Numbered from the stretch's first letter, positions 1 to 5,514 are shown. The stretch is 5,615 nt of DNA from an uncultured Clostridia bacterium (GCA_946409855.1 CAMJXZ010000228.1:1-5615), one strand, 5' to 3'. The notes: a model not told the origin generated them from the letters alone. Made by a program: numbers and translations.

Positions 1-46
1 GGAAGAGACCGTCCTGCTGGCCGAACAGATATTCGGCATAGCGTGA
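1..46 (+). CDS. 3' end of a gene truncated by the window edge
   Basis: Reading from base 2 gives 14 sense codons (EETVLLAEQIFGIA) and a TGA at 44-46. The short peptide has an ordinary amphipathic composition and frequent-codon usage (GAA, GAG, CTG, GCC, CAG, GGC) like the real genes here, so it is plausibly the C-terminus of a + strand gene. It would be convergent with the hydrolase at 268-981. Too little is left to name a family, and a chance open frame of this length cannot be excluded. Confidence 0.4.
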   Translation, partial: EETVLLAEQIFGIA

Positions 47-63
47 TATCGGGCGCTTCCCGG

Positions 64-83
64 AAAAAAGGCAGCCGCCTGCC
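64..83 (-). terminator. possible second minus-strand intrinsic terminator
   Basis: Read on the minus strand, GGCAG-GCGG-CTGCC forms a 5-bp GC-rich hairpin (positions 83-70) followed directly by six U (69-64). It lies downstream of the stronger terminator at 187-221 and could be a back-up for the hydrolase transcript or protect the convergent left-hand gene. The stem is short, so this is only probable. Confidence 0.4.
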
Positions 84-128
84 GGAGGTTCATGCTTCCC
101 TGCCGGGGCCGCCCGGCAGGCCTCCGGC
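81..128. repeat. nested GC-rich inverted repeat
   Basis: An outer perfect 8-bp inverted repeat (GCCGGAGG at 81-88, CCTCCGGC at 121-128) encloses an inner perfect 8-bp hairpin (CTGCCGGG at 100-107, loop GCCG, CCCGGCAG at 112-119). No U-tract follows on the + side, so it is not a classical terminator for the left gene. It could be a transcript-end structure or a dispersed intergenic palindrome. Confidence 0.5.
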
Positions 129-186
129 ATCTGTGTCCCCGCTCTGTTCCCGATCCCCGGAAATCCCGCATTCATCAGCCAAAGCC

Positions 187-221
187 AAAAAGCATCACCA
201 AATCAACGATCCGGTGATGCT
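187..221 (-). terminator. intrinsic terminator of the carbon-nitrogen hydrolase gene
   Basis: On the minus strand AGCATCACC (221-213) pairs with GGTGATGCT (199-191). The intervening bases can extend the helix through two G-U pairs and AUC/GAU to a GUU triloop, about 14 bp in all. The 3' arm runs into further U residues (190-187). It starts 46 bases after the hydrolase stop codon, in the right orientation for that gene. Confidence 0.8.
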
Positions 222-267
222 CTTCTGTTACCTGATCAGGCATCCGCCCGCCAGGCTGCACCTATCA

Positions 268-981
268 CTATGGAATATCCACAATCAGAATATCTTCCTG
301 ATCGAACGGGATCCCCGCGGCCGTCTTTCCATGCAGAAAGCGGAAGGAGCCGCCGTGGTTCACAGGATCCCTGTCGATCGGGTTGACCATGAGAACATCC
401 TCCGCCGCCAGAGAAGCCTGCGCCGCGTATTCGTCCAGCGCTCCCGAGCGCCATTCTTCAATCGAATAATTGACATAGACGGGCCACAGCAGGAGATGCT
501 CCGTCCGGAACCGGTCCGGATACTCCCACAGATCGCCGCAAAGCGCGATCATCATCTCTTTCCCATGCAGATAAAAGGTTCCTGTCCGATCCCCCTCGCC
601 GTAATGCCCGTCCGTTTTCGTGTATTCCTTCCAGCCCTTTGAAATGCGCCTGTAGTTGTGTACGATTTCCCCGTCCGACAGGACAATGCAGGAGGAATAC
701 AGCATCTCCCGGTCCCTTTCGATATATCCTGTTACCAGGGAAATCCCATACCGGACCGTCCATTCCCGCAGCCGCATCATCGGTTCCGATGAAAGCTCCA
801 GCGCGGTTTCCCTGTCCGCATCATACGCCCAGCATAAGGCGTCAAACCCCTGCACAAACGCCTCGCCGAAGCAAAGCATATCCGCTTTCCCTTGAGAGCG
901 TTTCATCGCCAGTTCAATCTGGCTCATATTGAACGCTGTGTTCCGGTTTTCACACCGGTACGAAACCAATCCGATCCGCAT
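268..981 (-). CDS. carbon-nitrogen hydrolase (nitrilase superfamily) family protein
   Basis: Cytosolic hydrolase of the nitrilase/amidase superfamily, which attacks C-N bonds of amides or nitriles through a Glu-Lys-Cys active site; the substrate cannot be told from sequence. The 237-residue product has the expected order: MRIGLV first beta strand, catalytic Glu in GEAF (E40), the YRRISKGW segment (110-117) where the Lys normally lies, nucleophile C148 in ALCGDLWEYP, then the AAEDVLMVNPI strand and HGGS near residues 192-212. It is slightly short for the family (usually about 260-280). In YRRISK, Arg112 occupies the usual Lys position and K115 is three residues later, which is odd. The start at 981 is chosen because GGGGGG (987-992) sits 5 bases upstream; ATGs at 984 and 999 are in frame but badly spaced. 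No signal peptide. It is transcribed alone, divergently from the 1395-3286 operon. Confidence 0.9.
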   Translation of the reverse strand: MRIGLVSYRCENRNTAFNMSQIELAMKRSQGKADMLCFGEAFVQGFDALCWAYDADRETALELSSEPMMRLREWTVRYGISLVTGYIERDREMLYSSCIVLSDGEIVHNYRRISKGWKEYTKTDGHYGEGDRTGTFYLHGKEMMIALCGDLWEYPDRFRTEHLLLWPVYVNYSIEEWRSGALDEYAAQASLAAEDVLMVNPIDRDPVNHGGSFRFLHGKTAAGIPFDQEDILIVDIP

Positions 982-1108
982 CATTTCCCCCCGGCACATA
1001 TCATATACCGTCCGTCCGGTTCCGTTTCTCCTGAAGGACGGCCGGGTTCAGCCCCCTGTCCCTTTTCTGATCCTTCACATCGGGCACCGCTGAAAGGCTC
1101 TCCTAAAG

Positions 1109-1137
1109 ATCATACCATAATCACCGGGATAAAAAAA
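1109..1137 (-). promoter_or_regulatory. probable promoter of the carbon-nitrogen hydrolase gene
   Basis: On the minus strand the -10 hexamer TATGAT (1114-1109) is preceded by TG at the extended -10 position (TGGTATGAT). A T-rich hexamer (1137-1132) lies 17 bp upstream but matches TTGACA poorly, so the extended -10 would carry recognition. The start would be near 1102, giving a leader of about 120 bases. Confidence 0.45.
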
Positions 1138-1201
1138 GCCCCTGAGCGCCCGTATTTCTGAGCGCCGCGGCGCTTGCCCGCCGTCATGCACCGGCTTTTT
1201 T
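1131..1201. repeat. palindrome, direct-repeat and long-range inverted-repeat cluster
   Basis: AAAAAAGCC (1132-1140) and GGCTTTTTT (1193-1201) form a 9-bp inverted repeat about 50 bases apart. Between them lie a 9-base direct repeat CTGAGCGCC (1142-1150 and 1158-1166, 16-bp period) and a perfect 14-bp palindrome AGCGCCGCGGCGCT (1161-1174). A weak GCCG/CGGC hairpin (1180-1195) precedes the T6 run, so a + strand terminator is possible, although no + strand gene lies upstream to use it. Confidence 0.5.
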
Positions 1202-1263
1202 CCGGAAAACAGCTGGACGGGAACCGTTGTGTCTTACAGACCGGAATTCCATCCGGCATGGTC

Positions 1264-1292
1264 TTGTGATCCGCCTGGGGACCGTGTATAAT
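1264..1292 (+). promoter_or_regulatory. promoter of the 1395-3286 operon
   Basis: The -35 element TTGTGA (1264-1269) and perfect -10 TATAAT (1287-1292) are separated by 17 bp, the ideal sigma-A/sigma-70 spacing. Transcription would start near 1299, giving a leader of about 95 bases before the ATG at 1395. Confidence 0.75.
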
Positions 1293-1313
1293 CCCTTTGA
1301 AAGGAATAAAAAC

Positions 1314-1340
1314 CGCCCGGAACCGGCGCGCCTTCCGGCG
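1314..1340 (+). other. leader hairpin in the operon 5' UTR
   Basis: CCGGAA (1317-1322) pairs with TTCCGG (1333-1338), extendable past one bulged C by CG/CG. The loop contains the palindrome GGCGCGCC. It has no U-tract and does not match a riboswitch I recognise. It may stabilise the mRNA or be incidental. Confidence 0.3.
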
Positions 1341-1394
1341 TCAGGGCACCGTTCCTTTTCAGCCGGTCCATACCCTTCGCGACAGGAGTTTTAT

Positions 1395-1826
1395 ATGACG
1401 GAAAAATACTTTGACAAGCCCTGCTGGGTCATCGATTTCCTGCCCGAACAGGTGCCCGCGGACAGCCCCGGGCAGTACTTTCCGGTGGAAGCCTATCTGC
1501 TCAAAGCGCCCCGGCAGCAGCTGCTCCGGCAGCGGTGGGCCGGCCTGCTGCTGCGCCTTTCCTGCTACCTGGATTTTCAGGTGTTCACCCCGGACGAAAC
1601 CGAATCCTGGGATAACCCGGATCCGGAGACGCTGGTTTCCCTGATTACCGGGGCCGGGCAGGATCTGTGCATCCTGCTTCCGGATGAGGACGCCCTGATC
1701 ACCCTCAACCGGGAAGACCTGTACATGACCGTCTGGCACCCGTCCGGGTCGCTGCGCAAGCTCCTGGAACAGCTGGCCCACGCTGAAGGGCTGTTTTTCC
1801 GCCGTTCCTGGAGCGGCGAAACCTGA
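1395..1826 (+). CDS. hypothetical protein, first gene of the aldehyde dehydrogenase operon
   Basis: A 143-residue, mainly acidic, soluble protein of unknown function; no signal peptide or membrane helix is visible. The start is supported by AGGAG (1384-1388) spaced 6 bases from the ATG. The sequence opens MTEKYFDKPCWVIDFLP. It has a basic helical stretch (about residues 38-57, LLKAPRQQLLRQRW onward), an aromatic/acidic segment (FQVFTPDETESWDNPDPETL, about 62-81) and a strand-rich C-terminal half ending ALITLNREDLYMTVWHPS and a leucine-rich helix with FF (about 135-136). It contains two scattered Cys and no metal-binding or catalytic signature that I recognise. It is the first gene after the promoter at 1264-1292 and lies 41 bases from the dehydrogenase, with which it is presumably co-transcribed. 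A role as a small partner or regulator of that enzyme is inference from context only. Confidence 0.82.
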   Translation: MTEKYFDKPCWVIDFLPEQVPADSPGQYFPVEAYLLKAPRQQLLRQRWAGLLLRLSCYLDFQVFTPDETESWDNPDPETLVSLITGAGQDLCILLPDEDALITLNREDLYMTVWHPSGSLRKLLEQLAHAEGLFFRRSWSGET

Positions 1827-1867
1827 TGATGCCCGCGGCACAGCCGAACCTGCAGGAGGAAACCGGT

Positions 1868-3286
1868 ATGGCGTACACAGAAGAATCCGTCCGGCAGCTG
1901 GTCGAAGCCCAGCGCCGGTATTTCAGGTCCGGGGAAACGCTGGACGTCGCGTTCCGGATCGCTCAGCTCAAAAAGCTCCGACAGGCCGTGCTCGACCGGC
2001 AGGAACTCCTGCGGCAGGCCCTTTGGGAGGACCTGGGCAGGAGCCCGGCGGAGGCCTACCTGTGCGACATCGGCCCGGTGATCGTGGAAATCAACGAGAT
2101 CCTCCGGTCCCTGCGGAAATGGGCCCGGCCCGAAAAGCACTTCAGCGGCCTCATGTGCTTTCCCAGCACCCGCACCACCGTCTATAAAATGCCCTACGGG
2201 GTCTCCCTGATCATCAGCCCCTTCAATTTTCCCATCCTGCTGACGCTGGGCGTCCTGGCGGCCGCCGTCAGCGGCGGGAACACCGCCGTCCTCAAGGCCA
2301 GCTCCAAATCCTCCGCCAGCACCCGCGCGCTCAAACAGCTGATCGAAGAGACCTTCCTGCCGCATTACGTGACGCTCGTCGACGGGGGCCACGACACGGC
2401 CGACCTCTGCCTGGCCCAGCGGTTCGACAAGATCTTTTACACCGGGTCCCCCGCGGTCGCCAGGCACGTGCTTTCCGAGGCGGCGAAGCACCTGACCAGC
2501 GTGGCGCTGGAGCTGGGCGGGGAAACGGGCAACTGGTGCGTCATCCGCAAGGACGCGGACCTCCGGGACGCGGCCCGGAAGATCGCCTTTTTCAAGCTCT
2601 GCAACGCGGGCCAGATCTGCATCAACATCAACCAGATCGCTGTGGCGGAGGAAGCGGCGGACGCTTTCCTTCGGGAACTGAAGGCGGAATTCGTCCGGCA
2701 GATCGGCGAAAGGCCGGAAGAAAACCCGGAATACCCGAAGCTGATCAACGACCGGGCATACGATAAATGCGAGCGCCTCGCTTCGGCGTATCAGGACCGC
2801 GTCGTCTTCGGCGGCACGGGCAACCGGGCGTCGCGCCGGTTTTCCCCCACCGTCCTGTACCCCGTCGGGATCGACGAGGACATCGTCCGGCAGGAGCTGT
2901 TCTGCCCGCTGCTGCCCGTCGTGCCCTACCGGGACGCGGAGGTGGACCGGGTCCTGGAGGTGATCGCCGAACGGGAGCATCCCCTGGCCCTGTACCTGTT
3001 TACTTCGGATATGAAATGGGCCCGGTCCGTCATGGCCGCCCAGCAGTACGGCGGCGGCTGCATCAACGAGGTCTGCGTCCACATGATGGTCCGGGGCGTG
3101 CCCTTCAACGGCACCGGGCATTCCGGCATGGGCGCCTACCACGGGGAATGGGGCTTCCGGGAGTTCACCCACCCGCAGACCGTCCTGACCGGCCGCACCT
3201 TCTGGAACCTGCCCCTGCGGGAGCATCCCTACACGGGAAAGGCGGGCGAAAGAAAGCTGTCCCTGCTCAGGCTGTTTGAAAGGTAG
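1868..3286 (+). CDS. aldehyde dehydrogenase family protein (class 3-like)
   Basis: NAD(P)+-dependent oxidation of an aldehyde to its acid; cytosolic. The 472-residue length fits class-3-type enzymes. Visible landmarks: SPFNF (N120, oxyanion Asn), the cofactor-site Lys in TAVLKASSK (K143), FYTGS (190-194) of the nucleotide fold, general base E215 in ELGGE, nucleophile C251 in NAGQIC, E343 in ELFCP, and the PFNGTGHSGMGAYHGEWGFREF tail (412-433) typical of class 3. Deviations: ELGG is followed by Glu rather than the usual Lys, and Cys replaces Gly in EIFGP. The start is set by AGGAGGA (1854-1860), 7 bases from the ATG at 1868. An in-frame ATG at 1826 overlaps the previous stop codon (ATGA) and would add 14 residues, but it has no good ribosome binding site. 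It is the second gene of the operon and ends before a strong terminator. The substrate is unknown. Confidence 0.93.
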   Translation: MAYTEESVRQLVEAQRRYFRSGETLDVAFRIAQLKKLRQAVLDRQELLRQALWEDLGRSPAEAYLCDIGPVIVEINEILRSLRKWARPEKHFSGLMCFPSTRTTVYKMPYGVSLIISPFNFPILLTLGVLAAAVSGGNTAVLKASSKSSASTRALKQLIEETFLPHYVTLVDGGHDTADLCLAQRFDKIFYTGSPAVARHVLSEAAKHLTSVALELGGETGNWCVIRKDADLRDAARKIAFFKLCNAGQICININQIAVAEEAADAFLRELKAEFVRQIGERPEENPEYPKLINDRAYDKCERLASAYQDRVVFGGTGNRASRRFSPTVLYPVGIDEDIVRQELFCPLLPVVPYRDAEVDRVLEVIAEREHPLALYLFTSDMKWARSVMAAQQYGGGCINEVCVHMMVRGVPFNGTGHSGMGAYHGEWGFREFTHPQTVLTGRTFWNLPLREHPYTGKAGERKLSLLRLFER

Positions 3287-3293
3287 TACCAGC

Positions 3294-3329
3294 AAAAAAG
3301 CCGGCCGGATCCCTCCGGCCGGACTTTTT
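3294..3329. terminator. bidirectional intrinsic terminator
   Basis: A perfect 9-bp GC-rich stem, CCGGCCGGA (3301-3309) and TCCGGCCGG (3314-3322), with a TCCC loop is flanked by A6 (3294-3299) on the left and T5 (3325-3329) on the right. It therefore ends transcription in both directions. It serves the aldehyde dehydrogenase operon (stop codon 7 bases upstream) and the convergent ammonium transporter gene (stop at 3382). Confidence 0.9.
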
Positions 3330-3381
3330 GATTGATTCGGCACAACAGCGTCCACGCGGCGCCGGGCTTCGGGCATTCCCT

Positions 3382-5085
3382 TCAGTCCGACTGCAGCGCG
3401 TCGTAGCCCTCCTCCCCGGTACGCACGCGCACCACGTTCTCGACGTCCTGCACGAAGATCTTGCCGTCGCCGATGTGGCCGGTGCAGAGCACATTTCGGG
3501 CGGTGTCGATCACCAGGCGCACGGGCACCTTGCTGACCACGATATCCACCTGGACCTTGGGCAGCAGCGTGACCTCCACGGGCGTGCCGCGGTAGTATTC
3601 CGGCTTGCCCTTCTGCGCGCCGTAGCCCATGACGTTCGTGACGGTCATGCCGGTGATGCCGATCCGGTTCATGGCCGTCTTCAGGCTCTCCAGGCTGCCG
3701 GGACGGCAGATGATCTGCACCCGGGTGTAGACCGGCGCGTCCGGCGCCTTTTCTCTGGCAGGTCGCGGGGTGGCGGCCGCAGCGGCGGGTTCAGACGCGG
3801 CAGGCGCGTCCTCTCCCTCCGCCAGGCTCCCGTCCGGCAGGACGGCGAAGCCCGCGTAGGCCGTCGTCAGGCCGTGCTCGGAGCGGTCCAGCCCCATGAC
3901 CTCGTCCCCGGCGTCCGCCCGAAGGCCGATGATCTTTTTGATCAGAACGAAAACCAGCGTGATGACAACGGCCGTCCACGCGATCGTGGCCAGGACGCCC
4001 AGCGCCTGCACTCCCAGGAAGCGGAACCCGCCGCCGTAGAACAGCCCCTTCTCCGTGGAGACGCCGGTGGCGAACAGGCCGGTCAGCACCGTGCCCAGCG
4101 CGCCGCAGACGCCGTGCACGGAAATCGCGCCGACAGGGTCGTCGATCTTCGCGACCCGGTCAAAAAAGCCGATGGACAGGGACATCGTCAGCCCGCAGAC
4201 GACGCCGATCACCGCCGCGCCGAAGGGATCGACCGCGTCGCACCCCGCCGTGATGCCCACCAGGCCCGCCAGGGCGGCGTTGAAGGTCATGGAGACGTCC
4301 GGCTTGCCGTAGCGCAGCCAGGTATAGCCCATGGTGACCAGCGTGGCAAGGGCCGCCGCCAGATTGGTGTTGAAGAACACCAGCCCCGCGGAAGTGATCA
4401 GCTCATCGCTGTCCATCCCCACGGTGGAAGCCCCGTTGAACCCGAACCAGCAGAACCAGAGGATAAATACCCCCAGGGCCGCGATGGACAGGTTGTGGCC
4501 CAGGATCGCCCGGGGCTTCCCGTCCTTTCCGTACTTGCCCAGACGCGGGCCCAGCATCTTCGCGCCGATCAGCGCGCACACGCCGCCCACCATGTGCACG
4601 GCGGTCGAGCCGGCGAAATCATGGAAGCCCATCTCTGCCAGCCATCCGCCGCCCCAGATCCAGTGCCCGGATACGGGATAGATGAACAGGGAAATGGCGG
4701 CGGAGTAGACGCAGTAGGCGGAAAACCGGGTGCGCTCCGCCATGGCGCCGGAGACGATGGTAGCCGAGGTGGCGCAGAACACCGTCTGGAAAATGGCGTA
4801 CGCCCACAGCGGCACGCCCGCCGGCAGGACGGCGCTGTAGTCCCCCATGATGAAGGGGTCGATCCAGCCGAACAGCGCGCTGCCCGCGCCGAACATGATG
4901 CCAAAGCCGAACAGCCAGTACAGCGGGGTCCCGATGCAGAAATCCATCAGGTTTTTCATCAGGATGTTGCCGGTATTCTTGGCCCGGGTGAACCCGGCCT
5001 CGCACATGGCAAAGCCCGCCTGCATGAAGAAAACCAGCGCCGCGCCAAGCAGCACCCAGATGGTGTTCGCGGGAGAATACGTCAT
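3382..5085 (-). CDS. amt: ammonium transporter with C-terminal fused PII domain
   Basis: Inner-membrane ammonium channel of the Amt/Mep/Rh family (residues about 5-410, 11 predicted membrane helices) fused through an Ala/Pro/Glu-rich linker (about 414-451) to a complete PII (GlnB/GlnK) domain (about 452-565), 567 residues in all. Channel landmarks include EAGFTRAKN, D156 in DFAG, twin His H164 and H324, gate Phe F103 and F216, and recruitment-site W144 and S220. The PII part has a T-loop (487-505) with Q491 and R499, LPK (K510), GHIGDGKIF (K542) and RVRTGEE, so ATP/ADP binding looks intact. Val503 replaces the Tyr uridylylated in enteric PII. In separate systems GlnK blocks Amt by inserting its T-loop Arg; here the blocker would be tethered. 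The start at 5085 has GGAAG 8 bases upstream; an in-frame GTG at 5094 with AAGGAA is an alternative. No separate glnK gene is visible. Confidence 0.95.
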   Translation of the reverse strand: MTYSPANTIWVLLGAALVFFMQAGFAMCEAGFTRAKNTGNILMKNLMDFCIGTPLYWLFGFGIMFGAGSALFGWIDPFIMGDYSAVLPAGVPLWAYAIFQTVFCATSATIVSGAMAERTRFSAYCVYSAAISLFIYPVSGHWIWGGGWLAEMGFHDFAGSTAVHMVGGVCALIGAKMLGPRLGKYGKDGKPRAILGHNLSIAALGVFILWFCWFGFNGASTVGMDSDELITSAGLVFFNTNLAAALATLVTMGYTWLRYGKPDVSMTFNAALAGLVGITAGCDAVDPFGAAVIGVVCGLTMSLSIGFFDRVAKIDDPVGAISVHGVCGALGTVLTGLFATGVSTEKGLFYGGGFRFLGVQALGVLATIAWTAVVITLVFVLIKKIIGLRADAGDEVMGLDRSEHGLTTAYAGFAVLPDGSLAEGEDAPAASEPAAAAATPRPAREKAPDAPVYTRVQIICRPGSLESLKTAMNRIGITGMTVTNVMGYGAQKGKPEYYRGTPVEVTLLPKVQVDIVVSKVPVRLVIDTARNVLCTGHIGDGKIFVQDVENVVRVRTGEEGYDALQSD

Positions 5086-5111
5086 ACCAGTCACTTCCGT
5101 TTCCTTAAAAT

Positions 5112-5165
5112 TTCCAGCAAAAAAGGCGCAGGGTGCGTCCAGCACACCCTTGCGCCTTGTTGGAA
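5112..5165 (-). terminator. leader terminator (candidate attenuator) upstream of amt
   Basis: On the minus strand AAGGCGCA (5158-5151), one bulged A, then GGGUGUG (5149-5143) pairs with CGCACCC and UGCGCCUU around a CUGGA loop, a stem of about 15 bp, followed by U6 (5124-5119). UUCCA at the predicted 5' end (5165-5161) can also pair with UGGAA just after the U-tract (5116-5112). The heptamer TGCTGGA occurs both in the loop region (5144-5138) and right after the U-run (5119-5113). The hairpin ends about 34 bases before the amt start, which leaves no room for a promoter between them. Confidence 0.8.
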
Positions 5166-5169
5166 TGAT

Positions 5170-5182
5170 GGCATTTTATGCC
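5170..5182. promoter_or_regulatory. palindrome over the amt -10 element (candidate operator)
   Basis: GGCAT-TTT-ATGCC is a perfect 5-bp inverted repeat centred on the -10 hexamer of the amt promoter. A second small inverted repeat (GCCG at 5180-5183, CGGC at 5189-5192) lies in the spacer. A repressor bound here would block RNA polymerase. No specific regulator motif was recognised. Confidence 0.4.
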
Positions 5183-5201
5183 GGGAAACGGCGTTTGTCA
5201 A
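5173..5201 (-). promoter_or_regulatory. amt promoter
   Basis: On the minus strand a perfect -35 TTGACA (5201-5196) and a -10 TAAAAT (5178-5173) are separated by exactly 17 bp. The predicted start is an A near 5166, giving a leader of about 80 bases that begins only about 8 bases before the terminator hairpin. No sigma-54 GG-N10-GC pattern is present. Confidence 0.82.
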
Positions 5202-5228
5202 GGGAAATACAGCCAAAGAACAATTACG

Positions 5229-5390
5229 TCAGACACGCAAGGGGTTCCTGCGGTCCGGGGCCTGCCGGCCCGTTCGTCGGTGAAAACAGGCCACTGGCCT
5301 GTTTCCCAAGCCCTCCTCACCCCCTGCGGAACCCTCAAAACGGATTTGCCTGTCGCGCATGGCTTTCCCCTTCTTTTTTTCTCCGTACAT
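5229..5390 (-). CDS. weak candidate small protein (53 residues)
   Basis: A minus-strand frame from ATG at 5390, with GGGGAGGGGG just upstream (4-base spacing), gives a very basic, Gly/Arg-rich peptide: MYGEKKKGKAMRDRQIRFEG at the start, then GNRPVACFHRRTGRQ across the hairpin at 5284-5304. There is no recognisable domain, and the composition looks like GC-rich noncoding DNA read through. It is listed because the start context is acceptable. It is most likely not a gene, or at best an unusual small basic peptide. Confidence 0.15.
   Translation of the reverse strand: MYGEKKKGKAMRDRQIRFEGSAGGEEGLGNRPVACFHRRTGRQAPDRRNPLRV
5284..5304. repeat. perfect 9-bp hairpin
   Basis: AAACAGGCC (5284-5292) and GGCCTGTTT (5296-5304) are separated by ACT. 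On the minus strand the 3' arm ends in TTTT, so a weak minus-strand terminator is possible. There is no U-tract on the + side. It could also be a dispersed intergenic palindrome. Confidence 0.5.
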
Positions 5391-5413
5391 TTTACCCCCT
5401 CCCCGAATTTCAT

Positions 5414-5455
5414 TGTCCGCATCATGGGATTCTCGTTTTTTCATCTGTCCGCATC
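5414..5455 (+). repeat. short direct repeat TGTCCGCATC
   Basis: TGTCCGCATC occurs at 5414-5423 and 5446-5455, 32 bp apart. Both copies are preceded by TTTCAT (with one extra C in the second) and followed by a GGG within a few bases, so the similarity extends to about 20 bp. It may be a remnant duplication or paired binding sites. Confidence 0.45.
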
Positions 5456-5492
5456 CCGGGGAAACCGCCAAAAACACGAACATTCCAAATCC

Positions 5493-5514
5493 GCTGATAT
5501 ATCAGCATATATCA
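5493..5514. promoter_or_regulatory. overlapping AT-rich palindromes (candidate operator)
   Basis: TGATATAT-CAGC-ATATATCA (5495-5514) is a perfect 8-4-8 inverted repeat. It overlaps a perfect 14-bp palindrome GCTGATATATCAGC (5493-5506). ATATATCA therefore recurs at a 10-bp step. The arrangement looks like dimeric regulator sites. A weak minus-strand promoter (TTGCAA at 5522-5517, 18 bp, TATATC) overlaps it. Confidence 0.5.

Larger units (their letters stand above)
982..1394. other. divergent intergenic region
   Basis: This 413-base stretch lies between two divergent genes and encodes no credible protein. It holds the probable promoter of the hydrolase (1109-1137), a palindrome and direct-repeat cluster (1131-1201), the strong promoter of the aldehyde dehydrogenase operon (1264-1292) and a leader hairpin (1314-1340). 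No tRNA, known riboswitch or CRISPR repeat was recognised. Confidence 0.7.

Noticed and set aside
43..642. Open frame of 199 codons on the + strand opposite the hydrolase
   Set aside because: It is antisense to a recognisable nitrilase-fold gene, has no ribosome binding site and crosses the terminators at 64-221.
1826..1867. Aldehyde dehydrogenase start at 1826 overlapping the upstream stop codon
   Set aside because: The AGGAGGA at 1854-1860 is ideally placed for the ATG at 1868, and the extra 14 residues are not enzyme-like. Coupled initiation is possible but less likely.
1577..3376. Long minus-strand open frame (599 codons) opposite the aldehyde dehydrogenase
   Set aside because: The opposite strand encodes a protein with intact catalytic motifs. 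The antisense translation is compositionally biased and shows no family resemblance, as expected for GC-rich codon bias.
5086..5145. N-terminal extension of the ammonium transporter from an ATG at 5145
   Set aside because: It would start inside the terminator hairpin and has no ribosome binding site. The transporter family begins close to the ATG at 5085.
5119..5158. The amt leader hairpin as a terminator for a gene to the right
   Set aside because: It lies downstream of a strong promoter and immediately before amt, so it would still act on the amt transcript. No minus-strand gene ends close by.
3328..5283. Long + strand open frame (651 codons) opposite the ammonium transporter gene
   Set aside because: It is the antisense shadow of a clear transporter. 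The translation is Arg/His/Gly/Asp-rich low-complexity sequence with no domain, and it would read through the bidirectional terminator.
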